Notes under the pieces: generated by a model
Database searches by the model: none
What the model saw: the letters and a program-made list of their open reading frames with translations, nothing else
Told to the model about the DNA's origin: nothing
Made by a program: the position numbers and the translations under genes
In this document: positions 48,926 through 57,608 of the stretch, one piece after another
Layout: every line of letters begins with the position of its first letter
Position numbering within the stretch: position 1 is the stretch's first letter
From: Gelidibacter maritimus
Lineage (GTDB): Bacteria; Bacteroidota; Bacteroidia; Flavobacteriales; Flavobacteriaceae
DNA: 63,704 bases
Direction: 5' to 3'
Assembly (NCBI RefSeq): GCF_014062315.1
Contig: NZ_JACGLT010000022.1
Location: 1 to 63,704, forward strand

Positions 48926-51900
48926 ATGAAGTTGATTTTCAATTTGCTCAAATTTTTGTTTTTTTTATTGATAGGAACGGTCGCATTATCACAAGAAAAA
49001 GGAGACTACCAATTTCAGACCTTTTCTCCCGAAGGCGGTTTTAATTATGACGGGGTCAAAAAAATTCAACAAGATTCAAATGGCTTTATATGGATATTAA
49101 TGGACAATGACCTGTTTCGTTTTGATGGTTATGAGCATAAGTCTTATCAAAGTCATTTTAATCAAAATGACGTGCAGTTGGAAAAAACCTTTAGAGATAT
49201 TGTTGCGGACCATAATGGGCAATTATATGTCTCGGTGACCGATGGGTTGTATACTTATGACATATTGAAAAACACCTTTGCCAGAATACATGAAGATGAT
49301 TTTCTTTACTTATGGTCAACTGCCGACAATCCTTTGCTGGCCACCAGATCAAACCAACTGGGTAGATATGATAGGGAAACCGACCAGTTTACTGAACTTT
49401 CATATCAGGGAAAACCACTCACTAGGGTTCAGTCTATTGTCCCCGAAGAAAATGGATTCTTTTTCTTGTCCTGGGGTAGAAATATTTTTAGATACAATAA
49501 TGATACAGAGGAGGTGACGTTGTTTTATGCGTTTGAAAATGATAATTCTATAAAAGGCTTTTGCAAGATCAACAATACAATTTGGTGTCTTTCTACAGAT
49601 AATATATTTAATGCCCTTGATATTCCGTCAGGAGAATTTATGGATAGTTTCGAATTTATATCGGATTCAGAAAATGTTTACTCTAAAATGATTCTTGCCG
49701 ATAAGAATGAAAATATTTGGGTTGCTAGTCAAAATGGATTGTATGTGTACAATACAAAAACCAACTCATATCAACATTATGTGCATCATAAAATGGATCC
49801 TTTTAGCTTACCGAACAACTCTATTTGGACTATAGAGGAAGATGCACAACGCAATCTCTGGATAGGAACATACTCTGGTGGACTAAGCTATGTCAATCTT
49901 GATAAAAAAAATCATTTTGAATCATATTCCACCATTAATAGTCCCTTAAACCAAAACCTTGTCAGTGGCTTTGCCGAGGATAAAGAAAATTTTTGGATCG
50001 CTACCGAAGGTGGTGGTATTAACCAAGTTGATAAAGAAACAAACGTCTATACATTTCATGAGGCTAAAGTTAATTCCAATAGCATATCCTCAAACAATGT
50101 CAAATCGCTAATTATAGATCGTAATGAAAACCTATGGTTTGCTACATTCAGAGGAGGGTTGGGTTTCTACAATACTAAAACCAAAAAGTTTAAAAATTAC
50201 AGGCACAATTTTAATGACCCCAATTCTATTTTAAATGATGATCTAAGAAAATTAAGCTTAAATTCTGATTCTGGCTTTTGGATAAGCTATCAGACCAAAA
50301 GTTTGGATTTGTCATACTATAGCATTGAAGAAGATCTTTTTACGCATTACAATATTAATACAGAGGATCCTAATTATTATATTTTCGATATATCTCAAGG
50401 TAGTGATGGCTTATTATGGGTTCTTACCCACAATAAGCTGTATGCTTTAAATAAAGAAACTGGAGAAACTAAAAAAATAAGACTACCTGACTCTTCGTTG
50501 CTCTATGGTCAAACGCTTGCTATGGATGGTAATGAGAACTTATGGATTGGGACGGTTGGAAAAGGTCTTTATAGATATAATACAAAAACTGGGGTTTTTA
50601 AAAACTTTGACGAAATTTTAAAATTTGGCATCTCCACCATTTTCAGTATTATTCTCGACGCTAAAAATGATTTATGGTTAGGAACAGACAATGGGCTGTT
50701 TTATTACAATACATCAACAAATGAAATTTTCAGATTTGATAAAGATGATGGTGTTCAAGGACAGGTCTTTTATCCTTTAGCCACATATCGGGATAGATCA
50801 GGGAAATTATATTTTGGCGGAACCGAAGGTTTTACAATTATAAAACCTACCGAAATTGTCCAAGACACTACCAAGGCGAAGGTCAATATTTCCAGTTTTT
50901 TTGTAGATAATATTCCTACAAACCCACCGGTCGATGATGGAGATAAATTAGGGAATACCATACGTTTCCCAGAAACGATCGAACTGAACCATAAGCAATC
51001 AAACTTTGGATTTACGTTCACATCCAACAGTTATTTGACGCCAAAAAACAACCGTTTCAAATATCGGTTAAAAGGATATGATAACCGTTGGATTGAGGTA
51101 GATGCTTCTAACCGCAATGTTTTCTATTCGAAGGTGCCTCCGGGAACATATACTTTTGAAGTCGTCGCTGCCAATAGCGATGGCGTATGGGGATGGCCTT
51201 TAGATATTACAATAAAACGTATCCCTGCACCTTGGTTTAGTTGGTGGGCCTATACTATTTATTTCTTGATTGCATCATCGGTAATTTTTGTGCTCGTTCG
51301 GTATTATTACAATCAAAAGAAACTAAAAATGCAACTTTTTCTTGATAAACTAAATCAAGAAAAAAAAGAAGAAATCCATCAATCCCAGTTAACCTTCTTT
51401 ACGAGTATCTCTCATGATTTTCGAACGCCACTCTCATTGATTAGCGCCGCTGTTGATAAGTTAAGGGAAGAAGGTTTAAAAGAATATTATTATCGGATTT
51501 TAAGTGGAAACACAAAGCGTTTATTGGGGCTTGTTACTGAATTGATGGATTTTAGGAAGATCGAAAGTGATAAAATGCCGCTTCAGGTAACGAAATCGGA
51601 TATCAATAATTTAGTGAACATTTTTGCCTTTGATTTTAAAGATTATGCACTCCAACATAACATAAATTTTAAGATTGATCTCGACCCCAAAATGCCGAAA
51701 GATTTATATATCGATAAACACATCTTGGAAAAGGTAATTTTGAACCTCTTAAATAATGCATTTAAGTTTACTAAGGATGATGGAGTTATTTCCTTAAGCA
51801 CGTATAGCAAAAGAAGTGAATTCTATTCGGACTATACCAATACCGTAACCATAGGGGAGTCCAATTTGGAAGAGAATTGTTTTTGCATTGTTATAACGGA

Positions 51901-53002
51901 TACAGGTATTGGTATTACTAGAGAAGCGCTCCCATTGATTTTTGACTCTTATTATAAGGCAAAAACAGAAGATTTCACTTCTGTTTTTGGAACGGGTATC
52001 GGATTGTTCATAATAAAAAATCTGGTTTTATTGCATAAAGGAGAAATGACTGTGTTTAGTGAACAAGGCAAAGGCTCAGATATTATTGTCTGCTTTCCAA
52101 TGGATGCCAACATCTATGCTCCTGAAGACTTTCTAAGAGCAGAAGCATTGGAAGAAAACGTCTCTCTCGCGGTTTTGACTGATGCATCCAAATCCGAAGA
52201 GCTTGATTCTGAGGAATTTGTTATTGAAAGTTTTATCAAAGACAAAAAACGCATTCTATTGGCTGAGGACAATGATGATCTACGACAAATGATTGCTGAT
52301 TATTTATCTACGGATTTTGAAATTATTGAAGCCGAAAATGGGCTGATAGCTTCAAACATTCTTAAAAGGACCCATGTAGATCTTATTGTTAGCGACATTA
52401 TGATGCCCATAAAGGATGGGATCACATTTTGTAAAGAAGTAAAGGAGAACATGGAACATTCACATATTCCATTTATTCTATTGACCGCAAAAGCCGGATT
52501 GGATAGTAAGTTGGAAGGTGCCGATTCTGGCGCCGATATCTACTTGGAAAAACCAATTGATTTCAATTTATTGCGTTTATCCCTTCGAAATGTGTTTAGC
52601 CAACAGCAGCAAATGCGCGAATATTATGCAAAGAACTTCTTTGCTGAAACGCATGAACTTACGACCAATAAAAGAGAAAGTGATTTTATGAGGAAGTTCA
52701 TTGCTATTTTAGATGAAAATTTGGATAAGCCACAAATGGATGTTAATAAAATTGCTTCTGAACTCTCTATGAGTAGGAGTAAGCTCTACAATAAAATAAA
52801 GAGTATCACCGGGAATTCAATTATTGAATTCATAAAGAGTTATCGCTTGCGCAAGGCCGCCAATCTAATTATCGATACGAACTTATCGATGCGGGAAATA
52901 ATGATTATGATAGGAATCGAGAGTCAATCTTATTTTTCACGATCGTTTAAAAAGGAATTTGGCGAAACACCAACCAGTTTTGGAGCGAAGCACAAACAAT
53001 GA
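48926..53002 (+). CDS. Hybrid two-component system regulator (HTCS-2)
   Basis: A 1358-residue one-protein signalling system. I start it at the ATG giving a clean signal peptide (MKLIFNLLKFLFFLLIG to ALSQ); the frame stays open 216 bp further upstream, but that would overlap the divergent GH105 gene and add a non-signal stretch. Domains: two reg_prop propellers (about 25-690), Y_Y_Y (about 690-765), membrane helix (about 770-792), kinase with H830 in SISHDFRTPL and ATP motifs DTGIGI and FGTGIGLF, receiver with D1157 in VSDIMMP, AraC helix-turn-helix (about 1255-1358). Position next to GH105 and the SusCD-3 operon makes these its likely targets. The only oddity is HD instead of the commoner HE in the kinase H-box. 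Confidence 0.94.
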   Translation: MKLIFNLLKFLFFLLIGTVALSQEKGDYQFQTFSPEGGFNYDGVKKIQQDSNGFIWILMDNDLFRFDGYEHKSYQSHFNQNDVQLEKTFRDIVADHNGQLYVSVTDGLYTYDILKNTFARIHEDDFLYLWSTADNPLLATRSNQLGRYDRETDQFTELSYQGKPLTRVQSIVPEENGFFFLSWGRNIFRYNNDTEEVTLFYAFENDNSIKGFCKINNTIWCLSTDNIFNALDIPSGEFMDSFEFISDSENVYSKMILADKNENIWVASQNGLYVYNTKTNSYQHYVHHKMDPFSLPNNSIWTIEEDAQRNLWIGTYSGGLSYVNLDKKNHFESYSTINSPLNQNLVSGFAEDKENFWIATEGGGINQVDKETNVYTFHEAKVNSNSISSNNVKSLIIDRNENLWFATFRGGLGFYNTKTKKFKNYRHNFNDPNSILNDDLRKLSLNSDSGFWISYQTKSLDLSYYSIEEDLFTHYNINTEDPNYYIFDISQGSDGLLWVLTHNKLYALNKETGETKKIRLPDSSLLYGQTLAMDGNENLWIGTVGKGLYRYNTKTGVFKNFDEILKFGISTIFSIILDAKNDLWLGTDNGLFYYNTSTNEIFRFDKDDGVQGQVFYPLATYRDRSGKLYFGGTEGFTIIKPTEIVQDTTKAKVNISSFFVDNIPTNPPVDDGDKLGNTIRFPETIELNHKQSNFGFTFTSNSYLTPKNNRFKYRLKGYDNRWIEVDASNRNVFYSKVPPGTYTFEVVAANSDGVWGWPLDITIKRIPAPWFSWWAYTIYFLIASSVIFVLVRYYYNQKKLKMQLFLDKLNQEKKEEIHQSQLTFFTSISHDFRTPLSLISAAVDKLREEGLKEYYYRILSGNTKRLLGLVTELMDFRKIESDKMPLQVTKSDINNLVNIFAFDFKDYALQHNINFKIDLDPKMPKDLYIDKHILEKVILNLLNNAFKFTKDDGVISLSTYSKRSEFYSDYTNTVTIGESNLEENCFCIVITDTGIGITREALPLIFDSYYKAKTEDFTSVFGTGIGLFIIKNLVLLHKGEMTVFSEQGKGSDIIVCFPMDANIYAPEDFLRAEALEENVSLAVLTDASKSEELDSEEFVIESFIKDKKRILLAEDNDDLRQMIADYLSTDFEIIEAENGLIASNILKRTHVDLIVSDIMMPIKDGITFCKEVKENMEHSHIPFILLTAKAGLDSKLEGADSGADIYLEKPIDFNLLRLSLRNVFSQQQQMREYYAKNFFAETHELTTNKRESDFMRKFIAILDENLDKPQMDVNKIASELSMSRSKLYNKIKSITGNSIIEFIKSYRLRKAANLIIDTNLSMREIMIMIGIESQSYFSRSFKKEFGETPTSFGAKHKQ

Positions 53003-53168
53003 ATTTAAAATTATGATCGGTTTATTTCCATAAAATTATGATTATAGTGTTTCATTATTTGATCAATTTCTTTGAACCTTATATGTCTTATAGAAATACT
53101 CCACCTTTTAGCCTAAATGATGCCCACTTCAAGTATAATAAATGGGTTTTCTTTGTTAAAATGAGTAT

Positions 53169-54902
53169 TTGAAGACGAAGGTTAAATTAATTCTGAATAA
53201 ATTAAAAAGTAAAAAATTGAATAAGGAATATGATGCCATTGTAATAGGCACGGGAATTTCAGGTGGTTGGGCAGCTAAAGAACTTTGTGAGCATGGCCTT
53301 AAAACTTTGGTGCTTGAGCGCGGCAGATTGGTGAGCCACGGAGATTACCCCACCGCCACTAAAGACATCTGGGAATTTGATTATCGTGGCAAGCCGAGCG
53401 CCGAATCCAATTCCAAGCAAAAAACTCAAAGTCGGACTGGTTTTGTTACCCAGGAAACAACAGCCCATTGGTTTGTTAACGATATCGAACACCCATATAA
53501 CGAAACCAAACGTTTTGATTGGATAAGAGGCTATCACATTGGTGGCCGCTCGCTCACCTGGGGAAGACAGGCCCTGAGAATGAGTGACCTCGATTTTGAG
53601 GCCAATAAATTGGAAGGGATTGCCGTGGATTGGCCCATTCGTTATAAGGACATAGAACCTTGGTATACAAAAGTGGAGAAATTCATCGGTGTCTGCGGTG
53701 AGAATTTAGGATTGCCTCATTTGCCGGACGGTCATTTTTCGCCCGCCATGCCCTTAAATGAGGTGGAAAAGGATTTTCGGTATCAAATTTCCAAACATTA
53801 TAAAGATAGATATTTAACTATGGGACGATTTGCCAATCTTACTGGTAATACACATCATATAGGGAGGTCAAATTGCGTATACAGAAATAGGTGTATGCGC
53901 GGCTGTCCGTTAGGTGCCTATTTTAGCAGCAACTCGTCCACTTTGCCCGCTGCGGAACGTACGGGCAATATGACTATAAGACCTTATTCGATAGTCTCAG
54001 AGATTCTATATGACGATATTGGCAAAAGGGCAACCGGAGTCAATGTAATTGATGCGGAAACTGGCGAAACTCTGGAGTTTTCTGCTAAAGTCATTTTTTG
54101 TTGTGCGTCTACGGTGGGGACAACCAGCATTTTATTACAATCAAAATCTGATAGATTTCCTAACGGATTGGGTAATGATAGTGGAGAATTGGGACATAAT
54201 TTGATGGACCACCATTTTCGAGTTGGAGCGTCTGGCTCCACTGCAAAGTTTAAAAATGTACCCTATTCCAATAATCGTCCGGCAAGTTTTCACATCCCAC
54301 GATTTAGAAATTTAAATGGGAGTGAACCACAATCCAATTTTTTAAGAGGCTATTCCTTTCAGGGCAGTGCCAGCAGAACCGATTGGCGAAGAGCCATCAA
54401 AGAACTGAGCTATGGCAAGGACTTTAAGGATGATCTTTTAAAACCTGGGCCATGGCGTATTGGACTCACTGGTTTTGGTGAATGCTTGCCATATCATGAT
54501 AACAAAATGACCTTAGATTATGACAAGAAAGACCAATGGGGCTTGCCAACCGTTACTTTTAATGCTGAATTTAAAGAGAATGAATTGGAAATGCGAAAAG
54601 ACATGAAGGAGGAAGCCATTAGAATGTTAAGGCTCGCTGGATTTGAAGACGTCAAAGGATTTGATACCGCGGCATATTTGGGACATGCCATTCATGAGAT
54701 GGGAACGGCCAGAATGGGACATGACCCTAAAACTTCTGTGTTGAACAAATTCAATCAAATACATGCTGTCCCAAACGTATATATCACTGATGGTGCCTGT
54801 ATGACCTCTTCAGGAAACCAGAATCCCTCATTGACTTATATGGCTCTCACGGCAAGGGCAGTTAATCATGCGGTGAAACAGTTTAAAGAAAACTTATGGT
54901 AA
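53169..54902 (+). CDS. GMC-family FAD oxidoreductase (sugar or alcohol dehydrogenase large subunit)
   Basis: A 577-residue flavoprotein. The FAD-binding motif is VIGTGISGGWAAKEL (about 25-39), followed by the family segment GGRSLTWGRQ (about 128-137), a cysteine-containing CVYRNRCMRGCP stretch near 240, and the C-terminal GMC signature ending NQNPSLTYMALTARA near 555-570, with the active-site H in GHAIHEMGTARMG. It begins with TTG; no in-frame ATG fits better. It has no signal peptide, but is followed at once by a gluconate-2-dehydrogenase subunit-3-like gene carrying a Tat-like signal, a pair in which the small subunit normally escorts the flavoprotein out. Substrate unknown; sugar or glycoside oxidation is likely. 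Confidence 0.88.
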   Translation: MKTKVKLILNKLKSKKLNKEYDAIVIGTGISGGWAAKELCEHGLKTLVLERGRLVSHGDYPTATKDIWEFDYRGKPSAESNSKQKTQSRTGFVTQETTAHWFVNDIEHPYNETKRFDWIRGYHIGGRSLTWGRQALRMSDLDFEANKLEGIAVDWPIRYKDIEPWYTKVEKFIGVCGENLGLPHLPDGHFSPAMPLNEVEKDFRYQISKHYKDRYLTMGRFANLTGNTHHIGRSNCVYRNRCMRGCPLGAYFSSNSSTLPAAERTGNMTIRPYSIVSEILYDDIGKRATGVNVIDAETGETLEFSAKVIFCCASTVGTTSILLQSKSDRFPNGLGNDSGELGHNLMDHHFRVGASGSTAKFKNVPYSNNRPASFHIPRFRNLNGSEPQSNFLRGYSFQGSASRTDWRRAIKELSYGKDFKDDLLKPGPWRIGLTGFGECLPYHDNKMTLDYDKKDQWGLPTVTFNAEFKENELEMRKDMKEEAIRMLRLAGFEDVKGFDTAAYLGHAIHEMGTARMGHDPKTSVLNKFNQIHAVPNVYITDGACMTSSGNQNPSLTYMALTARAVNHAVKQFKENLW

Positions 54903-54904
54903 TT

Positions 54905-55462
54905 ATGGATAGAAGAACAGCTGTCAAAAACATTGTACTCTCATTGGGTTTGGTCGTTTCAGGTTCAACCATTTTAAGTCTTTTTAATGCGTGTACCACT
55001 GACAAGACTGTGGTGTTGCCAGAGTTTTTTAAGAAGTCTGATATGCTTGGTATAGAGGGACTGGTCGATATAATACTGCCTAAAACGTCGAGCATAGGTG
55101 CGAACGATTTGAATATTTCCCTATTCATTGATAAAATGTGCTGCCATGTTCTGTCGAAAAAACAACAGGACGAAATTCGAATGGGGATTGAGAAGTTTTC
55201 AAAACAATTTGAAAAAATCACAAATAAGCTCCCATCAAATGGAAATAGGGAAGATTATCAGCAGATGATCGCTACGTATTTTGATGTTTCAGAAAAAAGA
55301 GAAAAAGCTGTTTTTCAAATGTTGGAAAATGGTAGTGATGAGCTCGCAGAAAATGTCAAACCAGATTATTATTTATATACGTTCCTAACGGCTGTTCGCG
55401 AGTTGGGAATGCTCGGTTATTTTACCTCCCAAGTTGTTATGGAAGGTGACATAGAGGTTTAA
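54905..55462 (+). CDS. Gluconate 2-dehydrogenase subunit 3 family protein
   Basis: A 185-residue small partner subunit of the preceding GMC oxidoreductase. I choose the start giving MDRRTAVKNIVLSLG, a twin-arginine-like signal, 2 bp after the GMC stop codon; an ATG three codons upstream overlaps it. A cysteine after the hydrophobic stretch (SLFNAC) could be lipidated. The remaining helical domain (MLGIEGLVDIILP, MCCHVLSKKQQ) fits the subunit-3 family. It ends 4 bp into the convergent Lrp gene. Its role is presumably assembly and export of the dehydrogenase complex. Confidence 0.85.
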   Translation: MDRRTAVKNIVLSLGLVVSGSTILSLFNACTTDKTVVLPEFFKKSDMLGIEGLVDIILPKTSSIGANDLNISLFIDKMCCHVLSKKQQDEIRMGIEKFSKQFEKITNKLPSNGNREDYQQMIATYFDVSEKREKAVFQMLENGSDELAENVKPDYYLYTFLTAVRELGMLGYFTSQVVMEGDIEV

Positions 55463-55920
55463 AAACAGAACGCTGTGGTGTGTAAAATTTCCTTGAGTAC
55501 AAAATAACTTTCCAATACGCCTATATTATCAATTTTTGAGAGTTTAGACCGAATAAATTCGTGATAGGCATCTAAGCTTTCAAGGTTGATTTTTAAAAAG
55601 AAATCTACTTTTCCAGCCATATGATAACACTCCTGAACTTCTTCCAGTTCTTTTATCTGTTGATCAAATTTGTCAATAAAACCTTCATTATGATAACGGA
55701 GAGACACCATGCAAATCGCGGTGATTGGTTTGCCAATCAGCTTTTTATCCAGAAGGGCGACATTTTTTTTGATGTAGCCTTTTTTTTCCAATCTACGAAT
55801 ACGTTCATAAACAGGAGATGATGATAAGTGCAGCGTGGCGGCAATTTCTTTTGTTGTTTTTTTGGAATCATGTTGGAGAATTCTCAAAATTTTTAAATCT
55901 GTTTCATCAAGTTTTTCCAT
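55459..55920 (-). CDS. Lrp/AsnC-family transcriptional regulator
   Basis: A 153-residue amino-acid-responsive regulator. Residues 3-60 form the winged helix-turn-helix (LDETDLKILRILQHD, TKEIAATLHLSSSPVYERIRRLE) and the remainder is the RAM ligand-binding domain (LESLDAYHEFIRSKL). It is transcribed away from the threonine dehydrogenase gene across a 169-bp gap. In enterobacteria Lrp controls threonine dehydrogenase, so a local regulator-target pair is plausible here. The 3' end overlaps the GMC partner gene by 4 bp tail to tail. Confidence 0.93.
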   Translation of the reverse strand: MEKLDETDLKILRILQHDSKKTTKEIAATLHLSSSPVYERIRRLEKKGYIKKNVALLDKKLIGKPITAICMVSLRYHNEGFIDKFDQQIKELEEVQECYHMAGKVDFFLKINLESLDAYHEFIRSKLSKIDNIGVLESYFVLKEILHTTAFCF

Positions 55921-56036
55921 AAAAGAAAATTTGGTCGTTTTTCAATACCCTATAGATCAGAAAAAGTGTTTTTACCTTTTAATAAATATTTTAAAGATAA
56001 AACCACTTATTATTCAACCAACATAAGATATTTAAA

Positions 56037-56065
56037 TTGAATTTGTGCAATTTTATATAGATTTG
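56037..56065 (+). promoter_or_regulatory. Bacteroidota-type promoter of the threonine dehydrogenase gene
   Basis: TAGATTTG at 56058-56065 matches the TAnnTTTG -7 element of Bacteroidota, with TTG at 56037-56039 in the -33 position after an 18-bp spacer. The expected start site is about 18 bp before the ATG. Confidence 0.5.
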
Positions 56066-56089
56066 ATCTGTTATTAATTCTATCTGATT

Positions 56090-57034
56090 ATGCATACCGA
56101 AAAAATCTTGATTATAGGGGCAAATGGCCAATTGGGAACAGTGCTTACACAACGTTTACAAGAAAAGTGGGGGTTAACAAACGTAATAGCCTCAGATATA
56201 TATCCAAGTGATAACTTTATTGGGAAATTCGAAATTCTTGATGCCACAAATTTTGATGGTGTACAAAAGATTGTAAAATATTACAAGATTACACAAATCT
56301 ATCATTTGGCGGCAGTTTTATCTGCTAACGGTGAAAAGGACCCATTAAAAACATGGGATATAAACATGAAAACGCTTTTTAATGTGTTGGAGGCGTCTAG
56401 ATTAAACACTGTTGAAAAAGTGTTTTTCCCGAGTTCTATTGCTGTATTTGGTGACAATGTTCAAAAGGAGTTAACGCCACAAGATAGCATTCTGACACCT
56501 GCTACCGTTTATGGGATGAGTAAAGTTGCTGGTGAAAACTGGATACGTTATTATCATGAAAAGTATGGTTTGGATGTTCGGTCAATTCGATATCCAGGGG
56601 TCATTGGGTATCAATCTTTACCTGGAGGAGGGACTACTGATTATGCGGTAGACATCTATCATAAAGTATTGAACAATGAACCATTTGAATGTTTTCTCAA
56701 AAACACTACGACTTTACCAATGATATACATGGAGGACGCTATTAGGGCCACAATCGAACTAATGGATGCACCGAACGCAAATATTACCGTAAGAACGTCA
56801 TACAATCTTGCAGGTATGAGTTTCAATCCAGAACAAATTGCAGAAACAATTCAAAGGTTATATCCAGATTTTGAAATCACATATAAGCCGGACTTTAGAC
56901 AGTTAATTGCTGATTCATGGCCACAGAGCATTGATGATTCTTGCGCATATAAGGATTGGAATTGGACTCCAAATTATAATTTAGATTCAATGACCGCAGA
57001 CATGTTTAATAATTTAAAGCGAAAGGAAGATTGA
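56090..57034 (+). CDS. L-threonine 3-dehydrogenase, short-chain (SDR/epimerase-like) type
   Basis: A 314-residue NAD-dependent cytoplasmic enzyme that oxidises threonine to 2-amino-3-ketobutyrate. The cofactor motif is GANGQLGT (residues 9-16), and the active-site pair is in VYGMSKVAGE (Tyr and Lys in YxxxK, near residue 143). The sequence belongs to the extended SDR type of threonine dehydrogenase found in flavobacteria and animals (HLAAVLSANGEKDP, RSIRYPGVIG, TTDYAVDIYHK), not the zinc alcohol-dehydrogenase type of enterobacteria. A generic NAD-dependent epimerase is the alternative, but the motif pattern is specific. It faces an Lrp-type regulator. Confidence 0.88.
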   Translation: MHTEKILIIGANGQLGTVLTQRLQEKWGLTNVIASDIYPSDNFIGKFEILDATNFDGVQKIVKYYKITQIYHLAAVLSANGEKDPLKTWDINMKTLFNVLEASRLNTVEKVFFPSSIAVFGDNVQKELTPQDSILTPATVYGMSKVAGENWIRYYHEKYGLDVRSIRYPGVIGYQSLPGGGTTDYAVDIYHKVLNNEPFECFLKNTTTLPMIYMEDAIRATIELMDAPNANITVRTSYNLAGMSFNPEQIAETIQRLYPDFEITYKPDFRQLIADSWPQSIDDSCAYKDWNWTPNYNLDSMTADMFNNLKRKED

Positions 57035-57227
57035 CCTCCTGGGAAAGTGATTGAATGTTAAGTATTGCGATAACCGTTCATTGTGTATTTTACTCTCATA
57101 TTCCTAAATCCATTGGTATTGTAGGTTTAATGCAATGTAGTCATTATACGATTTGCTTAGATATCTACCAAAAGAACATAGTAGGTGGGATAGAAACTTT
57201 TCGAATAAAAAAAGGGATATACTTTTC

Positions 57228-57404
57228 CGTAAAAAGCTTATCTACAGGTGTTTTGGTGAAGGTGGATATTTCAAGGATTTACGTCATCGTGTATACTTAG
57301 TTTGGGTTTTTTACAATTTGCTTTAAGTGTGCTACGATAAGGTATATACTAATAGCAAGCCACAGTTGTGTTTTGACCACATTCTCAGGATGCCGCCATA
57401 TTTT
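57228..57404 (-). pseudogene. Decayed C-terminal end of an IS4-type transposase
   Basis: Reading the minus strand gives IWRHPENVVKTQLWLA then ISIYLIVAHLKQIVKNPN, a stop, VYTMT, a second stop, and ILEISTFTKTPVDKLFT. This strongly resembles the C-terminal segment of IS4-family transposases of Bacteroidota, which contain a conserved ENAVKTQ(I/L)W block, a Y(L/I)(L/I)VA block and an ILxIS...KTP block. The two TAA codons interrupt the otherwise continuous frame, so it is dead. It lies between the threonine dehydrogenase gene and the TPR/AraC gene. No intact ends were found. The 81-codon plus-strand frame over this area is only a shadow. Confidence 0.72.
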
Positions 57405-57458
57405 TATTAGATTTGTTTGATTTCCGAAAATTTTCACTGATACCTTATAAAAGATTTC

Positions 57459-57466
57459 TAAATTTG
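57459..57466 (+). promoter_or_regulatory. TAnnTTTG -7 element upstream of the TPR/AraC gene
   Basis: TAAATTTG matches the -7 consensus of Bacteroidota and would place transcription start near 57473, just ahead of the signal-peptide-like reading frame. A clear -33 element is not seen, so this is tentative. Confidence 0.35.
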
Positions 57467-57608
57467 TAATCAACTTATAATTCTACATTACTGTTCCCTT
57501 ATCAAAAACCTACTTTCAACATTTCTTGTACTTTATTGTGTTTTACAGTGTAATGTCTTAAGTGCAGACACTATTGGTACGCATAAGAAATTATTATCTG
57601 CTATTATC

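Noticed and set aside
53003-53168. A promoter for the GMC gene
   Set aside because: No TAnnTTTG with a fitting -33 element was found in the 166-bp gap.
57055-57300. An 81-codon plus-strand ORF after the threonine dehydrogenase gene
   Set aside because: It overlaps the antisense of a decayed transposase end, has no recognisable domain and unusual composition; it is a shadow of that remnant.
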